Below the pieces are notes generated by a model that had not been told where the DNA came from, searched no databases, and worked only from the letters and a program-made list of their open reading frames with translations. From Deroplatys truncata (Eukaryota > Arthropoda > Insecta > Mantodea > Mantidae): a stretch of 64,000 bases of DNA. Where the stretch lies: assembly GCA_030765065.1 (NCBI GenBank), contig CM060988.1, positions 175,935,065-175,999,064 of the forward strand, read 5' to 3'. Positions 22,600-33,562 of this stretch are shown here, piece by piece; the first letter of the stretch is position 1, and every line of letters begins with the position of its first letter. A program made the translations under genes and the position numbers.

Positions 22600-23430
22600 A
22601 TACGTAAAACCCAACCTGGTCCCATTTTCTATTTCAGAATCCTAGCTCGGTCCCGTCTTGCAAAATATAAACAACCAAACTCGGCCCTGTAGGAAAGTAA
22701 TCTCAATTTAGGTCATTTTAAAAGACGTATAACTTTCGGAGACCTATAGCGACTGCAAAACGATATATCTTTCACTAAAACCGATTTTAATCGCAAAATC
22801 AGGCGTTATATAAACACTTTTTGCTCTACTAATTGCATGTAACAGTTTTGTAAACTTCACACACAAAATCGCTGAAAATCGGTGATTATTTGAAAAATTA
22901 TAATTCTAATTAATTGAAGAATTTTTAAAAATCCCAAAACATGTAATCTATAATAATGTATGTTCTTTTGAGTATTATTACGATTTCGAACTAAGTCGTC
23001 CTCGTGGTATAGGGGTATCATACTAGCCTAGTTCCCGAGGTCGCGGATTCAAACCCAACGGAGGGCGATAGGTTTTTTCGGGCGTAAAAATCCTTAGCAT
23101 GGCTTCCTTCAGATGGGAAGTAAAACCGGTGGTCCCGTGTCGTAGATCCGCATGTAAAAGAGCCTCAAGCCTGATAAAGAGGCCTTTGAGCAAAATTCCC
23201 GGTTTTTCACGCCCAATACAGAATGGGACGCTAAGGACCATAGTAGTTAAAGAGTGTCCACAAATAAAATTCAATTTAGTTTAATTTGATTTCGAGCTAT
23301 ATGCTACAGGACTCGGTTGGCTTGTTCACAGTGTACGCTACGGGACTGAGTTGGATTGTTGACAGTGAATGCCAGGACTAAGTTGGGTTGTTGACATTTT
23401 ACTCAAGAAGATAATGGGACCGACTAAGAT
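22600..23430. mobile_element. foldback-like element with repeat-built inverted arms
   Basis: The left arm (about 22605-22695) carries variants of CAACCNAACTCGGTCCCGT: AACCCAACCTGGTCCC, CTAGCTCGGTCCCGT and CAACCAAACTCGGCCCTGTA. The right arm (about 23303-23420) carries the inverse, repeated about three times with a period near 37 bases (ACTCGGTTGGCTTGTTCACA, then GACTGAGTTGGATTGTTGAC, then GACTAAGTTGGGTTGTTGAC). The interior has no coding potential. A SINE1 lies inside the right half. Inverted arms made of short tandem repeats are a feature of foldback-type elements. The exact ends are not resolved. Confidence 0.45.
22994..23287 (+). mobile_element. SINE1 copy, full length
   Basis: A tRNA-derived head with A box (TCGTGGTATAGGGG region) and B box (GGATTCAAACCC) is followed by a body with TTTTTTCGGGCGTAAAAATC and CTTAGCATGGCTTCCTTC. 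The 3' tail is AT-rich (AATTCAATTTAG). The 12-base target duplications GATTTCGAACTA (22982-22993) and GATTTCGAGCTA (23288-23299) differ at one base. RNA polymerase III would have transcribed its source. Movement would need LINE enzymes. Confidence 0.87.
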
Positions 23431-24400
23431 GCGTTCATCCGGTATAACAATGGTTGTAAAACCAGATTTGGGACAGGGGCTGGATCTACGGGAGTGGTAC
23501 CAAGCTATCATTTAGCTTGGGCGAATATGCCACGGTCTCTCACGCAGAGATATTTGCTATTTTAGCTAGTACTTGGAAGAGTGTAGTAATAGTTGGATTC
23601 TTATACTCTCAGATAGTTAGGCAGGCCTGAAGGCCTTCGATAACCACTTCCTTAAGTCCAACTTAGTCTTAGAATGCCCTGAACCCCTCACGGCACCAGC
23701 TGCCCACAATTCAGTTCAGCCAAGGTGGGTACCAGACCATGCGGGTATTCTGGGCAACGGAGATGATGAAGCCGCTAAAAACGGAACTGAACAATCTTTT
23801 ATTGGACCTGAACTAGTGCTGGGGCTGGTTTAGTTGGCCATCAGAGAACACGTATGCAGGGTTCAGGCACTCCAAAGCTCTCATACGGAGATTGGACAGA
23901 AACAGGTCGCGAGAACTGATAAAATTAAGCAGGAAAAAGCTCTCATGCGGCTACGGGTCTCTTTACAACTATCCTCTTAAGTGCACCCGCACAGAATGGG
24001 ACAGCAAGTGAATCCTGTCTGTAGATGATGTCAACAGGCAGATGAGACAGCCGCCCATCAATTGTGCGAGTGCTCAGCACTTTCTCATGAAAGAGGCCTT
24101 ATTTTTTGAGGTCAATTACCAAAATTGGAGGAGCTTTCAACCATCATGGTCCACAATCTGATTCTGTTCATTATGAATGTCAAGACTTCTGGATCGATGA
24201 CAATAAGACTGGGAACGCGCATTAGATTTGTAAAGGTCGCAGTGCACGGCAAAGTATTAATGAGAAAACGTATAACCGAAATACGCATAATTCAGCTAAA
24301 TATTAATGAACAAAATTCCGGCCCTAAAAGATTTAACGTGGGCAGATATATCTGCGAAAAAAGTAGAGATGAATAATGTATGTGTCCAATTGTAGTAAAT
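23431..24400 (+). pseudogene. LINE 3' part with RNase H domain remnant
   Basis: Frame-broken plus-strand coding shows RNase H landmarks in order: TRFGTGAGS near 23465, EYATVSHAEIFAIL (catalytic Glu) near 23525, ILSDS (catalytic Asp) near 23605, and WVPDHAGILGNGDDEAAKNG near 23730-23785. Then follows a Cys/His-rich end (CRxCQQADETAAHQLCECSAL) near 24020-24075. This order marks the C-terminal part of an RNase H-bearing non-LTR retrotransposon of the I/R1/Jockey type. Stops and frameshifts make it inactive. The last ~300 bases are presumably its 3' untranslated region. Confidence 0.7.
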
Positions 24401-24734
24401 AAAGTATATGATTAAGTTGAATCTGCTATGTTATTTCAGTAAACATAAAAGAATAACATGGAGTAAGAGAAGAAAACGCGATTTTATTTCAGCTAACGTT
24501 TTAGTGAACAATCCGCACAGTTCACAACTAAAACGGCCTAAATCATGCGAACGGGACGGAAAATCAAATTCCAAGTTTTTCGCCTTGTTTCAAAGGATAC
24601 CTGTTCAAAATTTGGTCGGAGTGGACGACAGGTGTGAATTTATATTCAAACAAACGAATCCTAAGATTTCATTCTTTTGTAGGCACTTGCAATTTAATCT
24701 GCTGTTGAATGTCCAAATACCTTCTGAAGCTTCT
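24401..24734 (+). other. unassigned sequence with a 120-codon frame
   Basis: A plus-strand frame covers 24408-24770 but runs into the following HLE, has no recognised motif and has no second copy in the window. I regard it as chance. Confidence 0.3.
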
Positions 24735-24810
24735 TGTAAGCATTGTATTCCACCCAAAAATTCAATGTAGAATTTGAAATACACGTTTTGAGGCCCCGAA
24801 TCTAAAAAAA

Positions 24811-25643
24811 TCTCATGTTACACTCACATGACTTTCTCTACTCTTGTACAAACTATTTTTACAAACGCTTATTCTCCATATACTTTATGTTAATCGAGAT
24901 ATCGAGATGTTAATCTTATTGCTAATTTTCTTGTAGATGCAAGGGGAATTGGTAGGCTTTAAGCTATAGTCAAATATTTTAAGAGCTGCTTGCTATGTGG
25001 AGTATTCCATTCTCTTTGCATTACCAGGACAAAAAAAATGAATAACGAATTTGAGTAAAAGTATGTATTGGAAAATTTAAGGGAATAACAAGCAATATCT
25101 CGAAAATGGTTCACTCAACAAAAAAAATGCATATGACAAATTGTGTATTTTAACGCGATATACATTTTTTGTGTAGTAAAATTTTGTCTATCTCTTATGG
25201 TTTACCAGTTATGCAAAAGTCGTTCACAATGAAGAACACTTTTGGAGACATTCCCAGAAAATTCGAGATATACATTTCATTTGTCATAAAAATATCTTAA
25301 ACATATGATACTTTAATGAAAATCGTTAGAGACACTTTTGAAAAAATTAAAATTTTCGAAAAATGTTCCATGTAAAGGGTAATCTGGGGTGGGGGATTTT
25401 CTTGAAAACCTTCGTGTCGCATCTCTGGAAGATACTGAACCTAAATACCAAGTTTGGTGTTTATCCGACTGTTCGTTTCTGAATTATGCTGTTCACAGAC
25501 AGACACACACACGGACATGTTTCCAAAAATGCTTTTTTTGGATTCAGTGGTTCTCAATACATGTATTTCCGGTGAAATCTCGGTATCGAATTTTTGGGTG
25601 GAATACAATACTTCCCCTACTTACTATACGTAGTAGAGAAAGT
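24811..25643 (-). mobile_element. HLE-A guest copy 1
   Basis: From TCTCATGTTACACTCACATG to ACGTAGTAGAGAAAGT. Only small substitutions from other HLE-A copies. The (AC)n tract is short, around 25500-25511. It sits directly after a host A-run. Confidence 0.82.
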
Positions 25644-25667
25644 GAAATTGGAATTTTAGAAAAAGAG

Positions 25668-25669
<2 letters not shown>

Positions 25670-25724
<55 letters not shown>

Positions 25725-25734
25725 CGCGCGCGCG
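25670..25734. repeat. (TG)n(CG)n tract of HLE-B
   Basis: About 23 TG repeats followed by nine CG repeats at the HLE microsatellite position. Alternating pyrimidine-purine throughout. Confidence 0.95.
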
Positions 25735-26300
25735 AACAGCATAATCGAAAACGAAAAGCCGGTTAAATACCAATCTTGGTATTCAAGTTCAGCATCTTTC
25801 ACGGACGCAACACGATGATGAAAATCCCCCACCTCAAACTACCCTTTACATGGAAAATTTGGATTTTCTCAAAAATGGCTCAAACATTTTTAATTAAAAT
25901 ACCGTATGTTTGAGATGTTTTCATGACAAATGAAATGCAATCTTGAATTTTCTGAATGACTTGCATAGCTGGCAAACCATAAGAGAGAGGCAGAATTTAT
26001 CCCATAAAAACTGTAGACTTCGTTAAAGCTCACAATTTATGTAAATTGAAACTTTTGGAGGCGTTAACCATTTCCGAGATATTCTTTCTTGTTGGTATGA
26101 ATTTTCAAATACTTGTACTTTTCTCAAGAAGAAAATCGCCCTGCTCACCCTCCCTCTCTCTGACATGGAATTTCAAACCGCTCTTAAAGATTTCACTATC
26201 GCTGTATTCCTCTAATCCCCTTGTTACTACAAGGAAATATGCAATAAGACAATTTCTGCAAGTGTTTAACTCGATTAACATGAAGTACATAGAAAAAAAA

Positions 26301-27083
26301 TCTGATGTGTTACACTCACATGACTTTCTCTACTCTTGTACAACCTATTTTTACAAACGCTTATTCTACATATGCTTCATGTTAATCGAGATATCGAGAT
26401 GTTAATCTTATTGCGTTTAAGAGCTGGTTGCTATGTGGAGTATTCCATTCTCTTTGTATTACCAGGACGAAAAAAAATGAATAACGAATTTGAGAAAAAG
26501 TATAAGTATTGGAAAATTTAAGGCAATAACAAGCAATATCTCGAAAATGGTTCACTCAACAACAAAAATGTATATGACATAAATTGTGTATTTAAAGGCG
26601 ATCTACATTTTTTGTGTAGTAAAATTTTGTCTATCTCTTATGGTTTACCAGTTATGCAAAAGTCGTTCACAATGAAGAACACTTTTGGAGACATTCCCAG
26701 AAAATTCGAGATATACATTTTATTTGTCATGAAAATATCTTAAACATATGATATATTAATCAAAATCGTTAGAGCTATTTTTGAGAAAATTAAAATTTAC
26801 GAAACATTTTCCATGTAAAGGGTAGTCTGGGGTGGGAGGATTTTCTTGAAAACCTTCGTGTCGCATCCTTGGAAGATACTGAACCTAAATACCAAGTTTG
26901 GTGTTTATACGACTGTTCGTTTCTGAGTTATGCTGTTCACAGACACACACACGGACATGTTTCCAAAAATGCTTTTTTTGGATTCAGGGGGTCTCAAAAC
27001 ATGTATTTCCGGTGAAATCTCGGTATCGAATTTTTGGGTGGAATGCAATACTTCCCCTACTTACTATACGTAGTAGAGAAAGT
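26301..27083 (-). mobile_element. HLE-A guest copy 2
   Basis: From TCTGATGTGTTACACTCAC to ACGTAGTAGAGAAAGT. It lacks about 50 bases after AGATGTTAATCTTATTGC compared with guest 1, and is otherwise very close to it. Confidence 0.82.
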
Positions 27084-27167
27084 AATAAGCTTTTGTAATA
27101 CTAGTTTTCTGAAGAATGGGTAGAGAACCTCATGTGAATACAACACACCAGAAAAGCTACTCTTTTT

Positions 27168-27295
27168 ACTTTCTCTACTACGTATGGTAAGTAGGGGAAG
27201 TATTGTATTCCACTCAAAAATTCGATACCGAGATTTCACCGGAAATACATGTTTTGAGACCCCCTTAATCCAAAAGAAGCATTTTTAGAAACATG

Positions 27296-27341
<46 letters not shown>

Positions 27342-28023
27342 TGTGAACAGCATAACTCAGAAACGAACAGTCGGATAAACACCAAACTTGGTATTTAGGT
27401 TCAATATCATCCAGAGATGCGACACAAGGTTTTCAAGAAAATCCCCCCACCTCAGATTACCCTTTACATGGAACATTTTTCGAAAATTTTAATTTTCTCA
27501 AAAACGGCTCTAACGATTTTGATTAAAATATCATATGTTTAAGATATTTTCATGACAAATGAAATGTATACCTCGAATTTTCTGGGAATGTCTCCAAAAG
27601 TATTCATTGTAAACGACTTTTGCATAACTGGTAAACCATAAGAGATAGACAAAATTTTACTACACAAAAAATGTAGATCGCGTTAAAATACACAATTTAT
27701 GTCATACACATCCTTGAAGCATTTTAGAGATATTGCTTGTTATTCCCTTAAATTTTCCAATACTTATACTTTATCAAATTAGTTATTTATTTATTTTTTT
27801 TTGTCCTGGTAATGCAAAGAGTATGGAATACTCCACATAGCAACCAGCTCTTAAAATATTTGACTATAGCTTAAAGCCTACCAATTATCCTTGTATCTAC
27901 AAGAAAATTAGCAATAAGATTAACATCTCGATATCTCGATTAACAGAAGCATATGGAGAATAAGCGTTTGTAAAAATAGTTTGTACAAGAGTAGAGAAAG
28001 TCATGTGATTGTAACACATCAGA
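27168..28023 (+). mobile_element. HLE-A copy, complete, TTTTT on both sides
   Basis: ACTTTCTCTACTACG at 27168, TG tract at about 27300-27340, right subterminal AGTAGAGAAAGT and hairpin (ATGTG-ATTGTAA-CACAT), CAGA end at 28023. TTTTT precedes the left end and T6 follows the right end. Confidence 0.87.
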
Positions 28024-28834
28024 TTTTTTATGTACAGTCACATCATTATTCTGAAGCTGGCAACATAAACAGAGAAAAAGTTAAGGGCTGGATGTGAATG
28101 AATTTATATTTTGGGATTCATCACTGAAAACTATAAAAAAAAGTGCCGGGGCCAGGAATTTTGGTGTCAAAGTCCCGGGAAAACTGGGACGGCTGGTCAG
28201 CGCTCTTAGCTAATTTCCTGTGACTGCCACTGTCTTGGATAATACCCCTTTCCATTTTTGGAGACATGAAAATTACTTCGGCGCGCTGGGAGAAAGAGGA
28301 TTGCATCCTTGACCGTAGCGCAACATTTCAATTTATTATTTATTAATTTCACACCAACAGTTCTCACCACGGAGAATTATGACACGAGAAGGGCCGAATC
28401 CGGCCGAAGACTTACGAAACTGGAGAGGCAGGCTGGGTAATGAAAACAGCTTACGTTAACGACCTCAATAGCACAATAAACGTGTAATCTTTGGATTGAT
28501 CAACGCGAAGCTGCGAGGGTTGGAGAATACCTGATGCCTCACCCTTGCTCAAAGCGAGAGGGGTGTGTGGATCTCTTTCAGCTCGAGTGGGAGAGCAAGT
28601 TCACCCCTGCACACTCGTCATTAAAAGCAAAAAGGGGAAGCACAACCGACAGGCAATTGTTTCACCACTGCCGCCACTATTAGATGCATAGGTAGCCATT
28701 GCCTCGGTGCTGTTCACCACGGTTTATAAGTAACTGGCAAATTCTTCCAGCATTACTTTATAGTTTCAGTGCACAACTTATTGAAAATTGGGCATTATTT
28801 ATCACAAAACTTAAACTACTTTCTCAGGATAAGA
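28024..28834. other. unassigned, relatively GC-rich sequence
   Basis: No repeat shared with the window and no convincing coding potential. Stretches such as CCGGGGCCAGG and CGAATCCGGCCGAAG suggest a different origin from the surrounding HLEs, but I cannot name it. Confidence 0.35.
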
Positions 28835-28985
28835 GAACGTGTTGTATTCCACCCAAAAATTCGATGTTGAGATTTCAACAGAAATACACCTTCTGATGCC
28901 TCATAAATATATCTGAGGTGTTACATTCACATTACTTTCTACCCTCAATCATGTATTAATGAGTACACAAACTATCCTTACTAAA
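28835..28985. mobile_element. two HLE-B scraps in opposite orientation
   Basis: 28835-28905 is a plus left-end piece (GTATTCCACCCAAAAATTCG). 28910-28985 is a minus right-end piece (GTGTTACATTCACATTAC). Both stop at the start of the next copy. Confidence 0.55.
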
Positions 28986-28992
28986 ACTTATT

Positions 28993-29780
28993 ACTTTCTC
29001 TACTACGTATAGTAAGTAGGGGAAGTATTGCATTCCACCCAAAAATTCGATACCGAGATTTCACCGGAAATACATGTTTTGAAGCCCCCTGAATCCAAAC
29101 AAAGCATTTTTGGAAATGTGTGTGTTTGTTTGTGAACAGCATAACTCAAAAAAAGAAAAGTCGGATAAATACCAAACTTGGTATGTACCTGAGTTCAACA
29201 TCTCCCAAGGATGTGACACGAAGATTTTCAAGAAAATTCCCCACCCCCCAACTACCCTTTACATGGCACATGTTTCAATGTTTTTATTTTCTAAAAAATG
29301 GTTAACGATTTTGATTAAAATGTCTATATGAAAGATGTTTACATGACAATTAAAATGTATATCTTGAATTTTCTGAAAATAGCCTAGGAAGTCCTCTTCA
29401 TTCGGAAGGAATTTTGTATAAACTTGCATAACTGGTAAACAATTTCAAAAATTATTTCAAATAAATTTTTGTGGCATAAGCTATTTCCTAGATATCTGTT
29501 ATTAATGGTTGTAATTGTTCATTACTGGTCATTCTTCGAGGTCCTTTCAACATTCAGCTGTTTCCCGCGATGTCATGGACACAGTATGGAATTTAAAGCC
29601 AGCATATAGCGTCCAGTTGTTAAACATTTGACTATCGCTGTTCTCTTTGTATCTATAACGAAATGTGTAATGTAGCTATTTCTGCAATCGTTTATTTGGA
29701 TTAAAATGTAGTAAATAGAAAAATAAGCTTTAGTAAGATTAGTTAGAGGCTAAACAAAGTCATGTGAATGTAACACATAA
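28993..29780 (+). mobile_element. HLE copy, A-like left half and B-like right half
   Basis: The left half is very close to HLE-A (ACTACGTATAGTAAGTAGGG). From about 29430 the right half carries HLE-B-type blocks (AATTTTTGTGGCATAAGC, CTATCGCTGTTCTCTTTG) and a right end ATGTGAATGTAACACATAA. It may be a recombinant or a deletion joining two copies. Confidence 0.7.
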
Positions 29781-29794
29781 TTTTTTTTACTACA

Positions 29795-29990
29795 TACTTC
29801 ATGCTAAGCGTGACAAACTTTAGCAGAAAATATTTCCTTACGTATGACGTTGAACGTATAAGGGGGATAGAGGAAACCCAATCGTAGTCAGATGTTTAAA
29901 ACCGGGTTGCCATAATATGCTGGTCTAGCAATCCATACTCTTTCGTACATCGCTAGAAGCAACTGAATACGAGTAGTAACAGTATTAAAA
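29795..29990 (-). mobile_element. HLE-B fragment
   Basis: Carries a diverged ACTTCATGCTAAGCGTGAC block and AGTCAGATGTTTAAAACCGG, as in the right half of HLE-B. Truncated on both sides. Confidence 0.5.
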
Positions 29991-31398
29991 AAACTTTTAG
30001 AAAAACGCGCGCGCGTGTGTAAGTATGTTCGTGAACTACATAACTCAAAAACGCAGGTCGGTTAAACACCAAACTTGGCATTTAAGTTCAGTAAAAATGT
30101 TCAAGAAAATCCTCCCGTCCCAGACTACCCTTTGCATGGAAGAAGTTTCGTTACTTTTTATTTTCTCAAAAATGGCTCTAACGATTATAATTAAAGTACC
30201 AAAATGAATTGCATATCTTTAACTTTCTTCATTCTGAACGAACTTTGTATAATTAGTAAACCGTAAGAGATTGACAAAATCTTGGTAAAAAAATGTATAT
30301 CTGGTTAATTTAGACAATTTAGGTGAAATCCCTTTCCCTGCCCCCACAGATTTAACCATTTTCGAACTATTTATTGTTATTGTTTTGAATTTTCAAATAT
30401 TTATGCTTTTCTCAAATGGAAAATCGCTCTCCCCCCCCCCCTTTCGTGGTTATGGAATTTCAAAGCAATTACTCAGCGATCCGCTTTTTAAAAATATGAC
30501 TATCGCTTCACCGCTTATCGTTCAACAAGTGTGTAAATGTGATTTGAAGCTTTATTTGGATTGACATGTACGAGGGCAATCCCAGAAATACCCGACCTGA
30601 CGTATAGATAGTGGTTGTTGTTTCAAACAAATGACTATGGTAGAAAATACCAACCTTATAAAGCTTAAGTTTGACAATGCTACGCTGTTTAGTAATTGTT
30701 TGGCAGCCATCAATAGTGAACGCTCTCAGCAAATTTATAAACATGGATAAAACTGGTCATCGTTATGTGATACAATACTTTCATTTGAAAGGCTCTTAGT
30801 CCAACTAATATTAAAGCTGAGCTAGATTCTACTCTGGGGGAGCCTGCTCCTTCGTTTACAACAGTAAGATATTGGGTGACAGAGTTTAAGCGAGGCTGTA
30901 CGAGCTGCCAAGACGAACATCGCAGTGGTCGACCAAATGAGGTGACCACGCCAGAAGTTGTGAAGAAAATCCACAAAATGGAATTGGATGACGTCGATTG
31001 AAAGTGCGCGAGCTAGCAGACATCGTAAGCATTTAAAAAAGTGTTGCACATTGCACACTAACTGAAAATTTCTACATGGGAAAGCTGTGCACAAGACGGG
31101 TGCCGCGTTTACTCACAATGCAACAAAAGCAGCGTCTTGAGGATGTTTCAATCGAGTGTTTGGCGATGTTTCGCTGCAATAAAGCCGAGTTTTTGCGTCG
31201 ATTCATAACCATGGATGAAACATGGGTCCATCACTTCACACCTGAGACGAAGGAACAGTTAAAACAGTGGATTGAAAGGGGAGAATCGGCTCCAAAGAAG
31301 GCGAAGGCAGTTTCAGCTGCAGGCAAGGTCATGGTGTCAGTTTTTTGGGATGGGATAATTTTCATTGATTATCTTCAAAAAGGAAAAGCAATCAATGG

Positions 31399-32539
31399 TG
31401 CGGCGATCACCTCCTCATCCGTTGCTGTAGCTTACCTTGATGCTTCTCCCGTTGCTTCCAGAAGTTCTCAGCGTGTTGGTTCTTCAATTTATCCTCGGCT
31501 AGCTGCAGTAATTTTCCTTAAATTATATGGGAGCATGGACTTATCCTCGGTAAAGGAAAACGTAGATCTCGGGTGGTGATATAGGAAGACATAGACTTGC
31601 TTTGTTTATGAAAAGATGACACTGCCGTTTCTTTTTATTTAATTTAACACTCGTAGTATACAAAACTGGTATTGCCGCTGTAAAATACTGTCCACCGCTG
31701 TTAGACTATGGCGTGGATATGTCACGAAATATAACTATTCTTATTGTCGCTTTCAGAGTAGCGGATCTTAGGTGTGTTGCTAAAACTATTTTGATTCCCT
31801 GTTTTGGCGCGATATCTCACACATCCTGCAGCATCTCTCCCTGACCACACATTACGAAAACTCTCGAATAAAATGCAATACTAAGCTGACATGACAAATT
31901 TGACTTGATTCCCTTTTTGGCGCGATATCTCACACATCCTGCAGCATCTCTCCCTGACCACACATGACATAAACTGCCCCGAATTTTCCCCAAACAGATC
32001 CATTTATAGTCTCAGGCTCCTGAGGCTGCTTCCTTTCCTATTGGTCCATTTTTAGCGCGACTCGACGCGTCTAACTATTTCGAATAAACTTTCAGGGATC
32101 TCATTGGTCCAATTTTAATATAAATCGCGGCTTTTCCTACATTTACCGTTAAGGTTGTCTTTCTCACTCACTTGGTCACGGCGAATTATCAAATAATGGG
32201 ACAAAGGCTCTACACCCTCGCTGTAGGAATAATAGCACAGCGACCGGAGAGAGGTAATAAAACTAGGTTTTCTGCCTTCGAAAGCACTATTCCTGTAGCT
32301 AAAACTTTCCCTCGTGGACAGTATTTTAACATAGCGCTTAAATTATTTACATTAAACCATTTATAACTCTACTAATATTAATAACCTAGATAGATACATA
32401 ATGTTAAATCACCCTTCTTAAAATATACAAGCAGTATGAGAAAAAGATATTTACATAATACGATTTAACATCACTAAAAGTTAATTAATAAGTTATCTGT
32501 AATTATAGTTCTTGGGCTCGGCCTAGAGTTGCCGTTTCA
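31399..32539 (-). repeat. 3' LTR of the gypsy-like element
   Basis: Begins TGCGGCGATC and ends CCGTTTCA on plus. Inside, a block of about 120 bases starting GATTCCCTGTTTTGGCGCG (near 31793) is repeated in tandem (near 31908), with GCATCTCTCCCTGACCACAC in both. This duplication is present in both LTRs but not in the solo LTR at 58097. On minus the purine-containing ACAGGGCAATT just outside TGAAAC may be the polypurine tract. Confidence 0.92.
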
Positions 32540-32932
32540 AATTGCCCTGTTCTGGAAAAGAATAAATTTTTCAACACTTGATACAATTTTCTTTTACAGA
32601 ATAATTCCTCTGATTATGGCCTTTGTTCGTTTGTTTTGTTGACAGAGACCCTTCGCTATACCTGCTCCTTCACAAGGGCTCTGACAAACCGGTGATGTTT
32701 ATATTTGGGTCATTCACTCTACACTCTCCCTTTAAAAACAGGTTTCCGAGAGACATTCTTATACACAATACATTTCCCGCACACGAATAACTTGTGACGC
32801 ATACAAATACTCTAATACCCAATTTAAGTTCTAAAATTAAATCTATTTACATACATATTGGTACATAATTATTATGCCTTTATTTATTTCTTTACATCCT
32901 TATTTATCGGGTGTATTACCTCTACTATTTGT
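32540..32932 (-). other. 3' untranslated part of the gypsy-like interior
   Basis: Lies between the Pol remnant stop and the 3' LTR. AT-rich, no coding signal. Confidence 0.5.
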
Positions 32933-33154
32933 TCACAGGGTTGCTACCTCATTTCGAGTAAAACTAACCTGACTATTTTCATTACATTCTTCACCCTTCT
33001 CATTCTCTAAACATTTGTATGGTTTGAGCAACTGTTTATGATATCTCCCTACGATTTTGGAATTCTTTATTTCTTGTAACTCAAATGTATCCGAGCCAAA
33101 AATGTTGATCACCCGGTATGGACCTTTAAATAAAATTTTCCCTTCTATGATACC
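32933..33154 (-). pseudogene. Pol (integrase C-terminal) remnant
   Basis: A 73-residue open stretch on minus contains FKGPYRVINIFGSDTFELQE and IVGRYHKQLLKPY, then stops at 32933-32935. The pattern GPYRV..../..TFEL.....IVG.Y....LKPY is that of the C-terminal DNA-binding end of gypsy-type integrase. Nothing of reverse transcriptase, RNase H or the integrase core precedes it, so most of Pol has been deleted. I see no start codon, and the piece is probably not expressed alone. Confidence 0.72.
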
Positions 33155-33525
33155 TCTTTTTTTTATGATTAATAAAACTAATTTATATGTTTAAAGAAAA
33201 CTGTCAGCATATTGCTAGCATACCAACCAATTAATAATTTACAAATATTGCTAAATATAAAAAAATAACAAATATTCTGACAATAAAAGCTGTTTCAACC
33301 TTAAGACAAACTTATTCAAGCAGAAAGAAACTGAAACATATTAATGGCAAAGGTGTTTCTTGTTCTCCTTCACTATCACTAATGAGCATTTAATACTCAA
33401 GTCTCTTTAGTAATGAAAAAAAAATGTTCTGCACAACTGCTTAAGATAATTCATTAATTCACATGTGAAAACTCTCCTTTCCAGGCACTGTAGAGTCAGG
33501 ATCAATGATATTATGTCTTTCTTTT

Positions 33526-33527
<2 letters not shown>
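33155..33527 (-). other. AT-rich non-coding insert between gag-like frame and Pol remnant
   Basis: Begins, on minus, after a 32-base poly(A) and ends at AAAAAAAAGAGG before the Pol remnant. No similarity to Gag or Pol. It replaces what should be several kilobases of pol and may be filler from an RNA-level or template-switch rearrangement. Confidence 0.45.

Positions 33528-33559
<32 letters not shown>
33528..33559. repeat. 32-base homopolymer (T on plus, A on minus)
   Basis: Uninterrupted run immediately after the gag-like stop codon on the minus strand. Confidence 0.97.

Positions 33560-33562
<3 letters not shown>

Larger units (their letters stand above)
24735..27155 (+). mobile_element. 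HLE-B host copy carrying two inverted HLE-A guests
   Basis: Host pieces are 24735-24810 (left end, ATTCCACCCAAAAATTC), 25644-26300 (TG/CG tract through to the CTCGATTAACATGAAG block) and 27084-27155 (AATAAGCTTTTGTAA to CATGTGAATACAACACACC). Joined in this order they give the normal HLE-B layout. The two junctions are in host A-runs (TCTAAAAAAA and ATAGAAAAAAAA). Confidence 0.75.

Noticed and set aside
31399..32539. Identical 64-codon plus frames in both LTRs (32172-32366 and 35690-35884), also in the solo LTR
   Set aside because: They are LTR sequence on the antisense strand, without motif. Conservation is explained by LTR duplication.
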